Shown here one piece after another: positions 10,709-22,720 of a stretch of 34,330 nucleotides of DNA. The notes under the pieces were generated by a model. It was not told the DNA's origin. It saw only the letters and a program-made list of their open reading frames with translations, and searched no databases. The position numbers and the translations under genes are program-made. Numbering within the stretch: the first letter of the stretch is position 1; every line of letters starts with the position of its first letter. The DNA comes from Spirogloea muscicola (Eukaryota; Streptophyta; Zygnematophyceae; Spirogloeales; Spirogloeaceae): the NCBI GenBank assembly GCA_009602725.1, contig WELB01000053.1, positions 482,351 through 516,680 on the forward strand. Direction: 5' to 3'.

Positions 10709-13700
10709 TCACCCAAATAAGTGGGGGAGTAGGGGGTAGCTTCCCAGCTGAGCTGCCACTCGCGCAGTTGCCTGGAACTCGGACTGCGTCTTCTTCCTCT
10801 CAAAGAAGACCCTGCAGTCGAGCGAGATGCACGCCACCCCGCCAACTGAGCCCGCCCCGCCTCCACAGTGTTTACACAGCTGGCAAGAGATAATAGCATC
10901 GAAATAATCAGTTGCATGGCATCTCCTGGCAACCTCGTTTGGCTTTTATGCTGAGGAGATCTGGCCATGAAACCATCATAGCTTGTTAGGTGCTGGTAAG
11001 CAGTATTACACATAAGACGCCTACCTACAGATGGGCTGCAGCATTGCTTCCATACGTGTTGGATGCATTTGTTAGTGTTACGCTCTGTAGCATCAATACT
11101 GGACAGTGTATAAAGATTGGACTGACACCGCAGTATTCAAGCAGAGCCTTGCGGTGCACAGCCGAGCTGGAGGGATGAGAGGCCTCACAGCAGCAAGATG
11201 AGCATACTCCCGCTCAAGCTTCGCCGCGCGCCCGGCAAGAATGGCGGCCACAATCTGCGGCTCGCTGCGGCAGCTGCTGCAGACCTGCTGACTAGCCCGC
11301 GTCAGTTCGGCGCACGTGGCACAGCGCCGCGACAGGTAGTACTGGTCGATGGTGCTCTTGGCCCTGGCCGGGCCCTCGTCGCCGTCGCTCTCCACGTCTG
11401 CCTGTCCTTCCTCGTCGCCCCGCTTCCACCAGGGTAGTCTCGGCCGCGGACCCTGGGGCCGCTTGGACGACGGCGGCCGGTAGATCCGTGGCATCTCGGC
11501 GAACCAGGCGCGCAGGTCGGCCCCTATCAGCCCAAGGATACGCTGGATAGCAGGCAGGATCTGCTTCGTGATGTAGTAAATTCCGTGAAGCCGTAGAGTT
11601 CCCGCGCTGCAATGTGACATGTATACAGATAGAGCATGAGATGTAACCTTAAGACTTATGATAAACAAATGGATGTATAAATGCACACTGCATGTATCAA
11701 GTATGTTGTGGTAGCACAGTAGAAAGATCTTCAAGTGTGGAATCAAACCCTGTACCTGTTGACGAGGACATGGGGGTCAACCACCATGTCCACCAGTCTT
11801 GCGCCAGGCTCACCATACACGACCACGTAAGGAATGCGCTCGGCATACCTCGGCTCCGCTCGGGGGTCCACCACCATGGCTTTGGAGGCCACAATGGCTG
11901 CTGGGGGGAGCACTGCCGCGTTCGGGCTGTAGCTCCCCAGCCGTACCTCCTTCGCAAATACAAAGTCGGCGATGGATACTCTACCACCCAGAATCTTGGC
12001 CCACTGCCGCTGCAAGTAGCGCTTGACCTGCTCCAAGCAAAAAAGCAAAGCACATCCTGCTCACACAAGCCATAAGCCTGATCGAGAGTGGGCATGTCAG
12101 CAGAATAGCTGCTGATATAGTCAAGGCTAGGGTGCAAGGTGATGCACGAGTAGGTGCAGCAGCTTGCCCCGGCACCTGAGACAGATCCTTGGTCTCGAAC
12201 ATGAGCCGGAGTGAGCGCTCCATGCATTTCACGACCACAGCACAGCTGTCGCGCCGCACCGTCTCGATGCCCTTGGCATCAAGAGCGGGCCTGGCCTGGC
12301 CGGCGCTCTCGTATGCATAACCCACGTAGCGCTTCTTAGTGAGCAGGAAGCACGGGTGGTAGACCTTCTCAAGCTTGAGCACGATTGGATCAGGATTGGC
12401 CGCCGTGATGGCTGCTGCAATCTCTGCGCCAATTCTAAAGGCGTCGCTCCTGCTCCTCCCCTCTACAAGCACAAACAAGCTGCCACAGGAAAAGAACATG
12501 ATGATTCAGGGTCAAGGAGCAAAGATGTTCTCAATCTGAACTGGACTTGGTCCTGCTCTGCCACACCGACCAAGTAGCCAGCTTGTCATTGTCATCATTT
12601 TTACAAATGGCTGTAATTCCTAGGAACAGGACACTGCAGGCCAGACAAACATGTTCACCAACATGTTGCTCAACAACCTGAGCTTAGACTGCACATTTGT
12701 ACACAATATTGTGTAGGCATCTATACAGTGTTGCCCTCATTGCGAATTTCACGTTTATCATTGGGCATACCTGTCAGTGTCTCCATAGACCACGCGCGCA
12801 CCCCACTTAGCGGTGGTGTTGACAGCATCAATAGCCTTCTCCAGGACCAGCCTGCCTTGCTGTACAATGGAGTCAGCGAGCTCCGCACAGGGCATGCGGC
12901 CACTAAAGCCCGCCGCAGTGTACCCGTACGTCACATTTGAGATCAGCTTCAAAGCAAGCTGTCGTGCATTCAGGACCTGGTGAGCCCATGCGCAGAATAT
13001 CAAGGCTGACCAAGATATAGATTGCTTAATACATATCCAGTCATTGGAAAATTTGTCATAGCATTGTTCAAGACTACTGAGACCACAACTCATGTCCCTG
13101 ATTGAATTGGCTGGAAGGTGTACAGACAACATGCTGCTATGCAACACAACAAGTACCAGTTTGCTGGGCACTCATTGGCAGCTCTTCCAGGCTCGTTTGG
13201 AAGCGAGGATGCTAGAGCCTACCCTGTAGAGAACGCGCTGGGAAGAGGGCAGCTTCTTCATGGCTTGCTTGACCATAACGCGAGTGACCAGGATCTCTCG
13301 CAGAAGCCTGGGAAGCAGCCCTGGCCTCACCTGCGACATCTTGACACCAAGCACATCAACAAGCTTCGTTGCAAGTGCATACAAGGAACGACTTGGGAGC
13401 AGCTGTACACAGAGCTTGTCGGTAAGTAAGCTGGGCACAAGCAGGCTGCCCACGGGATCAGGTTGACCTCCTCAGCTCAGAAGGATTCAGAACGAGGACT
13501 TGAATGTGCTGACCTGGGGAGGGGTGTACATGACTGCGTTGGGAAGGAGCAGCAAGCAGTCGTGGAGAGCTGACAGTGCCCCTTTTGCCAGCGAGAGCGT
13601 CGAAACTCCCAACTTCTTGGGCCCGTCGGACCTTGAAATCCTGCCCAGGCATGTGGAGAAGCAGAGGTTGTAGGCGATGATGCAGGACGGGTAGAGGGAC

Positions 13701-16700
13701 TGGAAGTCGAGCACGATGACGGGAGAAGTGTAGAACCTCGACTCTGGCTCCATGACGAGGGGAAGCGCTTCCATAGCCGGCTGCTGCTCCACCTGTGGGG
13801 GTGGTGCGCTTCGATGATTGAGGCTGACATTGTAGTCATGGTAACGAGGTTCTGGACTTGTACAATTGCTGTCAAAATGTCAATAACTGTGACAACGACC
13901 GCTTAAGCTTGTCCCACTTAAAGGAGGATTGCTATGCAAAGGTTTACTAGCAGGCAACCAGCCAGGAGTACGAAGCTGAGAAGACCCATATTTCACCGAG
14001 GCATAAATGAGCAAGCACAGCACCAGCAGCAGGGTGACATACATACCTGCTGCCTAGAGGGAGCCAAGAGAAGATAGTTCTGTGTGTGGGCGATGCGTAG
14101 CAGCATCGACTCGACCCGGTATTGGGAGCCCCGCGTGAGGACCGAGAAGAAGTCGATGCCGAAGACCCTTGCCAGCTCCCCAGTTCGACTGACCTGTCAG
14201 ACCAGCAGTGCCAGAGCAAACAGCCAAGAATAAGCTCAAGACCTGGATCTCACAGTCCTTTGAGGTCTGGGTTGTCTCCACAAGAGAGAACGATAGGGAG
14301 GTGACGAGAACTGAGTCAAAGATTCAATAGAAATAATTTCAGAAAGCCTTTCATTGTTGAGCTTACTAGGTCCAGTTGGTTCATTATCTGGATGTTTAGC
14401 TTTGCCTGCTCAACGCAGTGGTCAAGCGCACGCCATCGGTCGGCGCGGCTGCGCAGCCACGCAGTGAGCTGCCGGCAGGAGAAGCGAGGGACCTTCCGCC
14501 TAAGAACCGCCTCCGCCACCGCCTCCAGAGTGTAGATGTTCAGCTTCATCTCGCCCTGGACGATCCGCCAGAAGTTGAGGACAACTCGTCCAGTGACGTG
14601 TATCCCGCTGCCGTGGGTTCGCCCCCACTCGTCCTCGATGATGCTGTCGGCCAGTCCGAGCGCGTCCACTGCCGCCTCGACCCCTGCCGCAGACAGCTGC
14701 TGCTGGTTTGGCGCCAGAGGTTGGCTGGCACCAGCAGGGGGCTCGACCAAGGGATTCACGACGTCTTTCAGATCCACACCGGCTCTCCGACCCACGTGGC
14801 TTGCATCTGGTCCCTCAGTAGACTCCATTGCAGCAGGAAATGCGTTCGCTGCTTGAGCCTTGCCAGGCTTGACAGGACGAGTACTTGCAGGGGGCGTCCG
14901 CGAGAGCAACTTGATGAGTGGCACGCCGAGGTTGGCGGCCCGCTCACCGATGAGCCCCAGTGAAGCGCCCTGAATCTCCCACCCAACAAGCATATCTGGG
15001 TCGAGGTCTGATACGAGCGCGCTGAAGCGGTGGAGGAGCGTGATTTCGTCTGGTTGGTACAAAATTGTGCAGCCGGACACAGCATCCCTGTCCCTGCCAC
15101 AAGAAGGGTTCGTGATAGAAGGCAACTCAGATGGAGTTCGTCCAAGACAGTCGAGTCACGACCAGGCAAACTATTTGCCTTCTTCATATAGTGCTGTCAT
15201 GCTTTGCAAACAGGGCAAACAACTCAAACTTTGCAAACAGCTCTCTCCCACTCGGGTGTTTTGGGTCTTCAGCAACAGCCTGTTTTTGACTGGGAACAGA
15301 TCTTCTCTATTAAGTTACTGACTCTGAGAGGCTCATAACACTTGAGCAACTGAGGCAAAGGAGTCCAGGCTCTGTACTTCTGAGGCGCAGAAGAGTGCAG
15401 CTGCGCATCCACGACAAGTGCCAGGCAGGCATACGCAGGAAAGTCGGCCTCTGCCACAAGCCTATCGTCCTGCACACACAGCGCAATGCACGCGATGGCA
15501 TCGTACCGTGGGTCCGGCTTGAGGTCCCCCCTGCTTTCCGCTTGCACCTGCATAGTCAGCAACTTGAAGACTTTCTAAAGGACAGTCCTGGACAAGTAAA
15601 GTTCTGCAGGGAAGCTCCATGAGAGATACACTCCAGTACGTTCTACATGTATACTATAACAGTACAAGAGTGGCATGTGGACCGCTACAGAGGCCCACAT
15701 ATATATATTTATATATCAACATATACAATACGATGGAGCCATCACCTTGCATACAAAAACCACTTGTTGTATAGCAAGTAGTAGCCAAGTACCTCAATGC
15801 TCATAACTGTGACCTGCTGTGCGGCGGCTGTCAGACCATCCCTGCTGAATCCAGTCTGGCTGCTGGGCGTGGCGGGCCGATCCTTGGCGGGCGACGGCGG
15901 CGTTATCTGTGAGACATTGCGCCACTTGCGCTGCATCCTACGCATGCCGGCCGTGAGACGCATGTCTGGCGACACCGCCGCCTGCACTGGGGTAGTCCGA
16001 GCCGCCGTTTGGACAGCCTCCTGCGACAGATTGGGCAGAGGCCGCTCAAGCGCTTCGGCACTTCCGGCGAGCTCCTTGGCTGCTGCTGGCACCATTGATG
16101 AAGGACTCCGTGGCAATGGCGCAATCGGCGGCGTACTCATGCGGCACTGACCCGAGCGGCTCCCTGGTGAAAAGGACGCCGCTACCGCCCTCCTCGTTGC
16201 TGTGCGGCCAGAGCTGTGGGGCGATACCACTGGCAGGAGCGTGACCATCTCGTCGTACTTGGGCGACGCCGGCCGCTCCAGGGGCGACGCAGACTCCTCC
16301 TCGCTGAGTATGCCCTGGCTGCTGCCGCCCTGGCTGTGGCCGCTACTGGCGTCTACAGGGACAAGCTTCCCCGTATTTGCATCGACTGTGAAGAGTGGCC
16401 CGCCCTCCCGCTGATTCGCTGGCGAGATGGTAGACCCAGTAGGCAGGTGTTTCTGAACCCAGGCCACGACAGCTGCTCTTGGCGGTGGCGGCCTTGCAGG
16501 CGAGACAAGGTACGTCGCCTCGCCGCGAGCATTGAAGCTCAGCGGCGCACCAGCCACTGGGTCTGGCAACACCTTGGGGACGTGGTGGCTGCCGCCGCAT
16601 GGCCGGCCAGGTTGCGCATGCCATGCGCTCTTGCCTCTGAATGCCGGCGGCAAGTCCACGGCTTCATGTGACCGGACTGCCAAGATGGTGAAGCAAGGAA

Positions 16701-19700
16701 TGTCAGAAATGACCTTTAGGAACCAAGGGGCCCAGAAACAGCATAAACAGCAACCAGATCAGATCTTGATTGTTCCTCATTTTGAGAGCGTGACACTGGG
16801 TTCGAGTGGTCCTCCAGTCCTGGTTGTCAGTACTCTGGCCAGCATGGATAACGAGCATTCCCTCCATATTTTCATCATCATCACGCAAGAAGTAGTGCAC
16901 CCAATTCAACCGGCTTCAAGTCAGGCACTCGTGACTCCAGGAAGGTTGCAAATGTTCAAATAACCCTCAAACCAAGATTAATTTAGAGCTGCCTAAACCC
17001 AGACCCATGTTGGAGCTTGCGAAGCTTGCAGAAGGGCCTTGGCATAAGTCTAGGGCTCGAAGCTACGGTGGTCAAAACTTGGAATCCAGATGAAAAAGAG
17101 CACAAGGGAGAGCATGCACACCCTTAAATTCCATGCCCCCCACAACGACGGGCCGCTCAGGGACATCGCTTGCTGTGCTGTAGAAGACGCCTCCATAGTC
17201 CACGGGCTGGAGACCGTGAAGCGCCCAGCTGCCCTGCAGCTCTGCTGGGCTAGGTGGCGGCCTGCGGAACCTCAGCGCCACCATCCAGTCTCGGTCTTGT
17301 GGCCTCTCAGGGCCTGCTGCCAATGCAGAAGCGCCTCCAAGCGACTCGCACTCTGGATCCAGTTTTGCAACCTCCTGGCACATTCTCTTGAGGGTTTGAG
17401 ATGTACTAACCACCTTCTGGCTCTGCCTCTGATGCTTGCAAGCGGTCAAAGTATTCACATCAGCAGCAACATCTTGTGCTTCTTTGGCACTGTCGCTAGT
17501 GACAAGTCTGTCCCTTGCAGGAATCTCATTGCCTCCTTCAACGACCTCCGCGGCAGGTCCTGGTTCACGCAACACCTCACTCTCTGTGCCAGCAATATCC
17601 GGATTTGCAACTTGAACACCAAATCCTACACTGTAAGTTCTTATGTCTGCCGTCTCCCCCACCTTGGGCAGAACCATCCTCTTTGCAGGCCTTGCGTCCA
17701 AGTCATGGTATCCTCCGCCACAGTCTCTATCGTCCCCGACCATTGCTGTGAGCACCTCTGCGCCCAGCTGCGCAGACAGGAGCCTGGTGCTGTCGTCCTC
17801 TGCCTCACACCCTCCTGTTGAAGAAGATGGGCGGCTGACATAGTGCAGTCCCGGTGAGGATTGCCCAGCACCTGTGCCGCTTGTGCCTCCCGATGATAAC
17901 GGCAGCGCTCTGACCCTTGCCCTCTGGTCTTCCCCTTCCGCTGCCGCCCGCCGCGTTGCTGGCGGCTGCGCATCGGGCCTTCTTTCGCTCAAGGCCTGTA
18001 GCTGAGAGGTGCGCGGCTTTGTCTGTCCAAGTAGCTCCTGGCGGGTGGAATGTCGCCCCGGCTTCCGCCGCCGTTGCATCCGCATGCGATCCCGCAACGA
18101 CACCTCCTCTCTCTGCCGCTGCCCGTCGTGACCGCTGCCGCTCGAGTTCACAGACATGCACCCGCCGCCGCCGCCGGTCCAAGCTGCCTCTTCTGTGCTC
18201 TCGCCGTCTCCTCCTCCCCTCATGCGCAGTAATTCGCTCTCGTTTTCGGAGTCCCCGTTCGCTTCCTCGTGGCCATGCCACACGCTCTCCTCACCGCAGT
18301 CCAGGATTGCGTCGCACTCCCGCTGGGAGGCGGCCTCATATTCTCGCATCGCAGCTTGAAGCGCCACCTCAGAGCTTTGCGCCCTCGCCAAGTGGCGCTG
18401 CGTGGTGACGGCTTGAGCCTCAGGCGACTTGCCATCGTCCTCATCATCACCATCTCGAGGCGTTGCTCCCATCCACTGCAGCAGCTCCGACAGCTCCGTA
18501 TCGGCATCCTGCTGGATGTTACCAAGGGAGAGTCAGAGATGTGGTTCTTGATGTGCAGAAATGCTATCTGAACATACAACATATTGTTTACTTAATAGGA
18601 TTGACTAATGCTTTCAGAACCTATGCACTGCAGAAATCAGCTGCAACAAATATCTTCCGCTCACTGAAGAGGGTCCTTCAAGGAGGACCTTTGCGAGTCC
18701 GTCTCGTCCGAGCTGGGTCACCGCCTCCACATCCACAAGGTCGTCGGCACTAGCCTCACCCTGGCAGCCTGGATCCATGGTGTCATGCCCAACCTCGGAG
18801 CTCGCAGCAGGTGGCCCCATTGAGCTGCCAGCCACCAGGTTGGCTGGCTGGGAGCTCTGGAAGAGGCCGCACTCGTCCCGCTCCTCCTCTCGCCCCTCTT
18901 TGATGCGCAGCCCCGCCTCATCCTCTGCAGCCAGCGCTCGCACCGCCTGCCGCAGGGTCTCGTCGAGCTCAGATGGTGGGGGCCTTTGCCGTGGTGGGGC
19001 AGTGGTGGGCGCCTGCACGGCCTTGGCAGACGCCGTCATGCCGCTCCTCCTCATCTCGTCCTGTACACAAGAGCAAGGCCGCAGGCTGCCCATCTGTGAG
19101 TCTACCAAGTTGTGTACCATAGGTCTAGCATCAACGACAAGGACCTCTACGACAGAATCTCTTACTGCCTGAAGGTCCAGGCATAATGTTGGAGATACGA
19201 AAGCCTGGAAGATGCAGCATGCGAGAGACTGGAAAGTAAGCGCAGAGGTACAGAGGTCATCAGGTAGGAGTGCTAAAGAGGGGAAGAGCATGGACCTCCC
19301 AGATCGGTATGAGGGACTGGACAAGCTTGATCTCTGGCCCTGCTTGCTCCAGAGGCACGGACAAGAGCTCCCGACGATTCAGAATATCTGTGGCAGGCAG
19401 AAGAAGCAAACAACAACGAATAACTACAACATCTTGTCACTTGCGCTGCGATTATGCTCGCAAGCTGCTAGTACCTTCCACTGTGAGGAGACAGAGGCAG
19501 CAACTCTCGGGGCCTTATGGTCTACGTGAACAATTTGAAGTAAGGTAGGTTGATATCTCAGATGTGGGCACCTTCAACGTTGCCATCAGCCTCCAGCTCG
19601 CAGCAACTTTGCCGAGAAGGAATGTCAAACCGCGATGCTGCAGCCTTGCTACGATGCTCATTAGCGCCACTTATCCACTCCGCCGGCACTGTTGACTCAG

Positions 19701-22255
19701 TGAAGACCGCTGCCGACCTCGACCCTGTTGCGCCCTCAGAGCTGCTGTAGCCGCTACCGCCTGCACCGTCGCCACCGCTGCCGCGGGCTTTCCCTTCTGT
19801 CTGGGGGCTCGCTTGCAGAGCTGGAGCATGAGTAGCATTGCTGGCAGCGGCGGTGGCACTTGCACTGGCAATGGGCTCTGGCATGCCGCATCTGCTCTTG
19901 TCCAGAGCTTGGAGCTTCGCAAGGAGGTCATATGGCTGCAGTGGAAGGGGCCGCCGGAAGTTGACCTTGGACAGGTTCATATGCGCCATTCCTTGCAGAT
20001 TGTAGTCAACCTATCACATGCGCATATGCCGCAGATACAGCTAGAAATACCATGTGAGGTACAAAATTGGTGGCCTAGCTGCAACGGCCTAGCTGTGGTG
20101 TGGACGCGAGTCAAGTGGACGCGAATCAAGTACTCCAGCGAGTTGCGCGAGCAAAAGAAGCTCTGCTTGTGCAGCGCTGGTCGTGGAGCTTGACTACAAC
20201 AAGCAAGTGGGTCCAGAAGCCATGTATACGCATATATGTATCTACGTCTACTTCACGGAGATCTAATCAGGAAGCATCACACGACAAGGTTCAGGGTTTC
20301 TAGCTGTGAGCCTGATGCTTAAGAAAGACTTACCAAGAGTTGCAGCAGGAATGGGATGTGAGCCTCGTATGGTTGAAACTTCCGATTCAGAATTGCTCCA
20401 CTCTGGGCACACAGACCCTGAGATCAGATTAGCACAAAGCAATGCTTCCTCCTGTGGAACGTGCATGAGGAGGCCCTGTCTCATTGTTTAGTCATTGTGC
20501 ATGGCACTAGCACAGTCCTGTAAAGCTGTACAATCCTGCCTTACGAAGGAGATTCTGTTTAGGCTTTGGGTAACACATTACCAAGCACAAGGAAGACGAA
20601 ACATAAAGACACCGACATGATGGGGCCCTGGACTCCCAAGCTGCCCCCACATGGACACTACACCGTCTACTCTGGTGGGACATCTTCATGCCAAGCATAC
20701 ACCGGCAGTGATTTACATAATGATCACAACAATTACTACAGCCCAGGTCAGCACATAAAATCTGGGCTGCAGCAAAGGGACTATGACTGTGGACCAGAAA
20801 AATGAAAAGGCTGACCTGCAAGATCGTTGCAATTCTCTTCACCTCCTGAGGATGGTACCTTCAGACATGCAATGAGCCCCAAGATTATTGGCACTTGCAA
20901 TGACTGATGTATTCATCACACTGAGGTCCTCGACTAGGTCCCAGCTAGTACTCTTGCTCGTCCGCAAAAGCGTTGAGATGAGATCTGAGCTCCTGTCCTG
21001 AGCATTTGCGTTCAGGTGGGATCCAGGAGAGGGGAAGCTCACAGAACAATCTTGGCAAAGAGCCTCTCCTGCGAGTGGAAGCCGTACACGGGCCATGCAC
21101 GCACAAGGCTGCAGCTGTGCACGTGCTGCCGCCGCCCGCCCACGGAGCTGGCAAGCTGACAGTGGGTGCCGCCTCAGATCATGCTTATCTCCAAGAATAT
21201 GAGCTAACCATTAGTATAAAGAACTCGCTTAGCATAGCTGATGCTCATGCTCCCTCAGGTTGATGTCCCAACTGGCTCCATCTTAGACACAGCAAAGTTC
21301 GAGATGACCAGATTCTATGGCATATTGCAGCAACGTAAGCCAGCGGGGAAGGAGAAATGCTCCGAGCACGTTGTGACACATGGTCTTTGCACACAGGTCC
21401 TATGGGACGATCTGGACAGGCTTGGAAAGGCTGTTAAGAGCAATAAATGATAACAGAGACAGGCTGAGCTCATCACCTTCATGGCAAGCTCAATGCCCGT
21501 TGCCAGCTTCCGCACGAATATAAGCGCTGACAAGCACAACGAAGACGGTGTGACGAGGCTGTCATGCAGGAAGGCTGGCCTTAGCCTCCTAGCGGCAAGC
21601 CACGACCCAGGCAGCACCTGGCCCTAAACCCTGACCCACATCCCCAATCCTGCACGAAAGGACTTGCCGCCAAGGTGCGGTCCTTGAGCCTACCTTCGTC
21701 GAGGTCCTGCGGCAGGTCCTCGTCGTACAGAACGTACAAGTAGGGAAAGGCCTGCATACAGCTCCCGCCCCGACAACATCTGATGAGAACGCCGCTGGCA
21801 GGCCGAGGCGGACTCACGCGCCTCCAACGAGCTCAGTGCAGCGTAATCGTGCGGTCTAATCTCGACAAGCTTCCGTCAGGTTGACGGCGACTTGGTGCTT
21901 GCCTTGTGCAGGTGCAGGCAGGCCTTCTGGCCCGCCGGCGTGGAGCCGAACACGCGCACCACGGGGACCAGGTCCACCTCCCGGCCTGCGACGGCGGCGG
22001 CGGCGGCGGCGGTGCGAGCTGAGTGATGGCCTCCAGCCGAGCCACCTCACTGTCTCACTGTTACACTGTGAGCAGCAATTCACCTCTATATGAGATTCTT
22101 TATACTTCATCTCAGTCTGCGCACCCTGGAAGGTGGAGTAGGCGTCGTCCAGCCCCGCCAGCGGCGGCGCCATGTAGAAGTCCACGCTAACGACGCGCAC
22201 GCTGAACACGGGCGGCGCCTCCCCGCCGGCGGCGGCGGCGGCGGCGGCGGGGCGT
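10709..22255 (-). CDS. REV3: DNA polymerase zeta catalytic subunit REV3 (5' end in gap)
   Basis: Error-prone B-family polymerase of translesion synthesis. Exons: 22255-22125 (start codon in the N gap), 21985-21903, 21751-21694, 21526-21477, 21155-21043, 20858-20816, 20402-20334, 20010-19572, 19387-19296, 19060-18665, 18508-17122, 16676-15793, 15547-15378, 15093-14367, 14193-14047, 13792-13514, 13330-13223, 12976-12771, 12479-12176, 12027-11756, 11606-11189, 10879-10709 (stop TGA). All phases agree; about 2,180 residues are visible. Evidence along the protein: N-terminal [20 protein letters not shown] and [14 protein letters not shown]; plant-type middle blocks LLQWMG and [11 protein letters not shown]; an exonuclease-like fold lacking the acidic Exo I pair ([11 protein letters not shown]), as usual for this family; motif A DFQSLYPS; motif [15 protein letters not shown]; motif C YGDTDS split by an intron; C-terminal CysA (CATC...CSSC) and CysB iron-sulphur motif (CKHC...CISLDC). 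Intron 2 has a GC donor. Expected partners are REV7 and the POLD2/POLD3 subunits. Confidence 0.97.
21622..21632 (+). repeat. Short plant-telomere-like motif
   Basis: CCCTAAACCCT, one and a half plant-type telomere units (a telo-box), in the REV3 intron between exons 3 and 4. It may be chance. Confidence 0.3.
21901..21902 (-). other. GC splice donor, REV3 intron 2
   Basis: Exon 2 ends ...CTGCACAAG, followed by GCAAGC. The acceptor TATGCAG lies just above 21751. Joining gives CLHLHK-AFPYLYV, the conserved REV3 N-terminal order, in phase 0. Confidence 0.85.
21992..22013. repeat. (CGG)n tract at a REV3 3' splice site
   Basis: On the minus strand this is a (CCG)n run ending in GTCGCAG, directly before exon 2. 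The triplet run stands where a pyrimidine tract would normally be. Confidence 0.75.
22226..22255. repeat. GGC tract at left edge of gap
   Basis: A GGC triplet run ending at the gap. In the REV3 reading frame it encodes alanines just before [13 protein letters not shown]. Confidence 0.85.
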
Positions 22256-22678
22256 NNNNNNNNNNNNNNNNNNNNNNNNNNNNNNNNNNNNNNNNNNNNN
22301 NNNNNNNNNNNNNNNNNNNNNNNNNNNNNNNNNNNNNNNNNNNNNNNNNNNNNNNNNNNNNNNNNNNNNNNNNNNNNNNNNNNNNNNNNNNNNNNNNNNN
22401 NNNNNNNNNNNNNNNNNNNNNNNNNNNNNNNNNNNNNNNNNNNNNNNNNNNNNNNNNNNNNNNNNNNNNNNNNNNNNNNNNNNNNNNNNNNNNNNNNNNN
22501 NNNNNNNNNNNNNNNNNNNNNNNNNNNNNNNNNNNNNNNNNNNNNNNNNNNNNNNNNNNNNNNNNNNNNNNNNNNNNNNNNNNNNNNNNNNNNNNNNNNN
22601 NNNNNNNNNNNNNNNNNNNNNNNNNNNNNNNNNNNNNNNNNNNNNNNNNNNNNNNNNNNNNNNNNNNNNNNNNNNNNN
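22256..22678. other. Assembly gap over a divergent promoter
   Basis: 423 N bases. The gap is flanked on both sides by GGC/GCC runs, which explains a failed assembly. It must hold the start codons of both REV3 (-) and the DUF502 gene (+), since neither flank has an in-frame ATG, together with their shared promoter. The true gap length is unknown. Confidence 0.9.
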
Positions 22679-22720
22679 GGCGGCGGCGGCGGCGCCGCCG
22701 CCGCCGCCGCCGCCGCCGCT
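22679..22720. repeat. GGC/GCC tract at right edge of gap
   Basis: GGC triplets switching to GCC triplets. In the DUF502 frame the GCC part encodes alanines before DEGPARPWPQAF. The switch makes a perfect short hairpin that would hinder sequencing. Confidence 0.85.

Noticed and set aside
15690-15720. AT-rich ATATATATATTTATATATC as a possible promoter
   Set aside because: It lies inside a REV3 intron with no gene start nearby; a simple AT microsatellite is enough.
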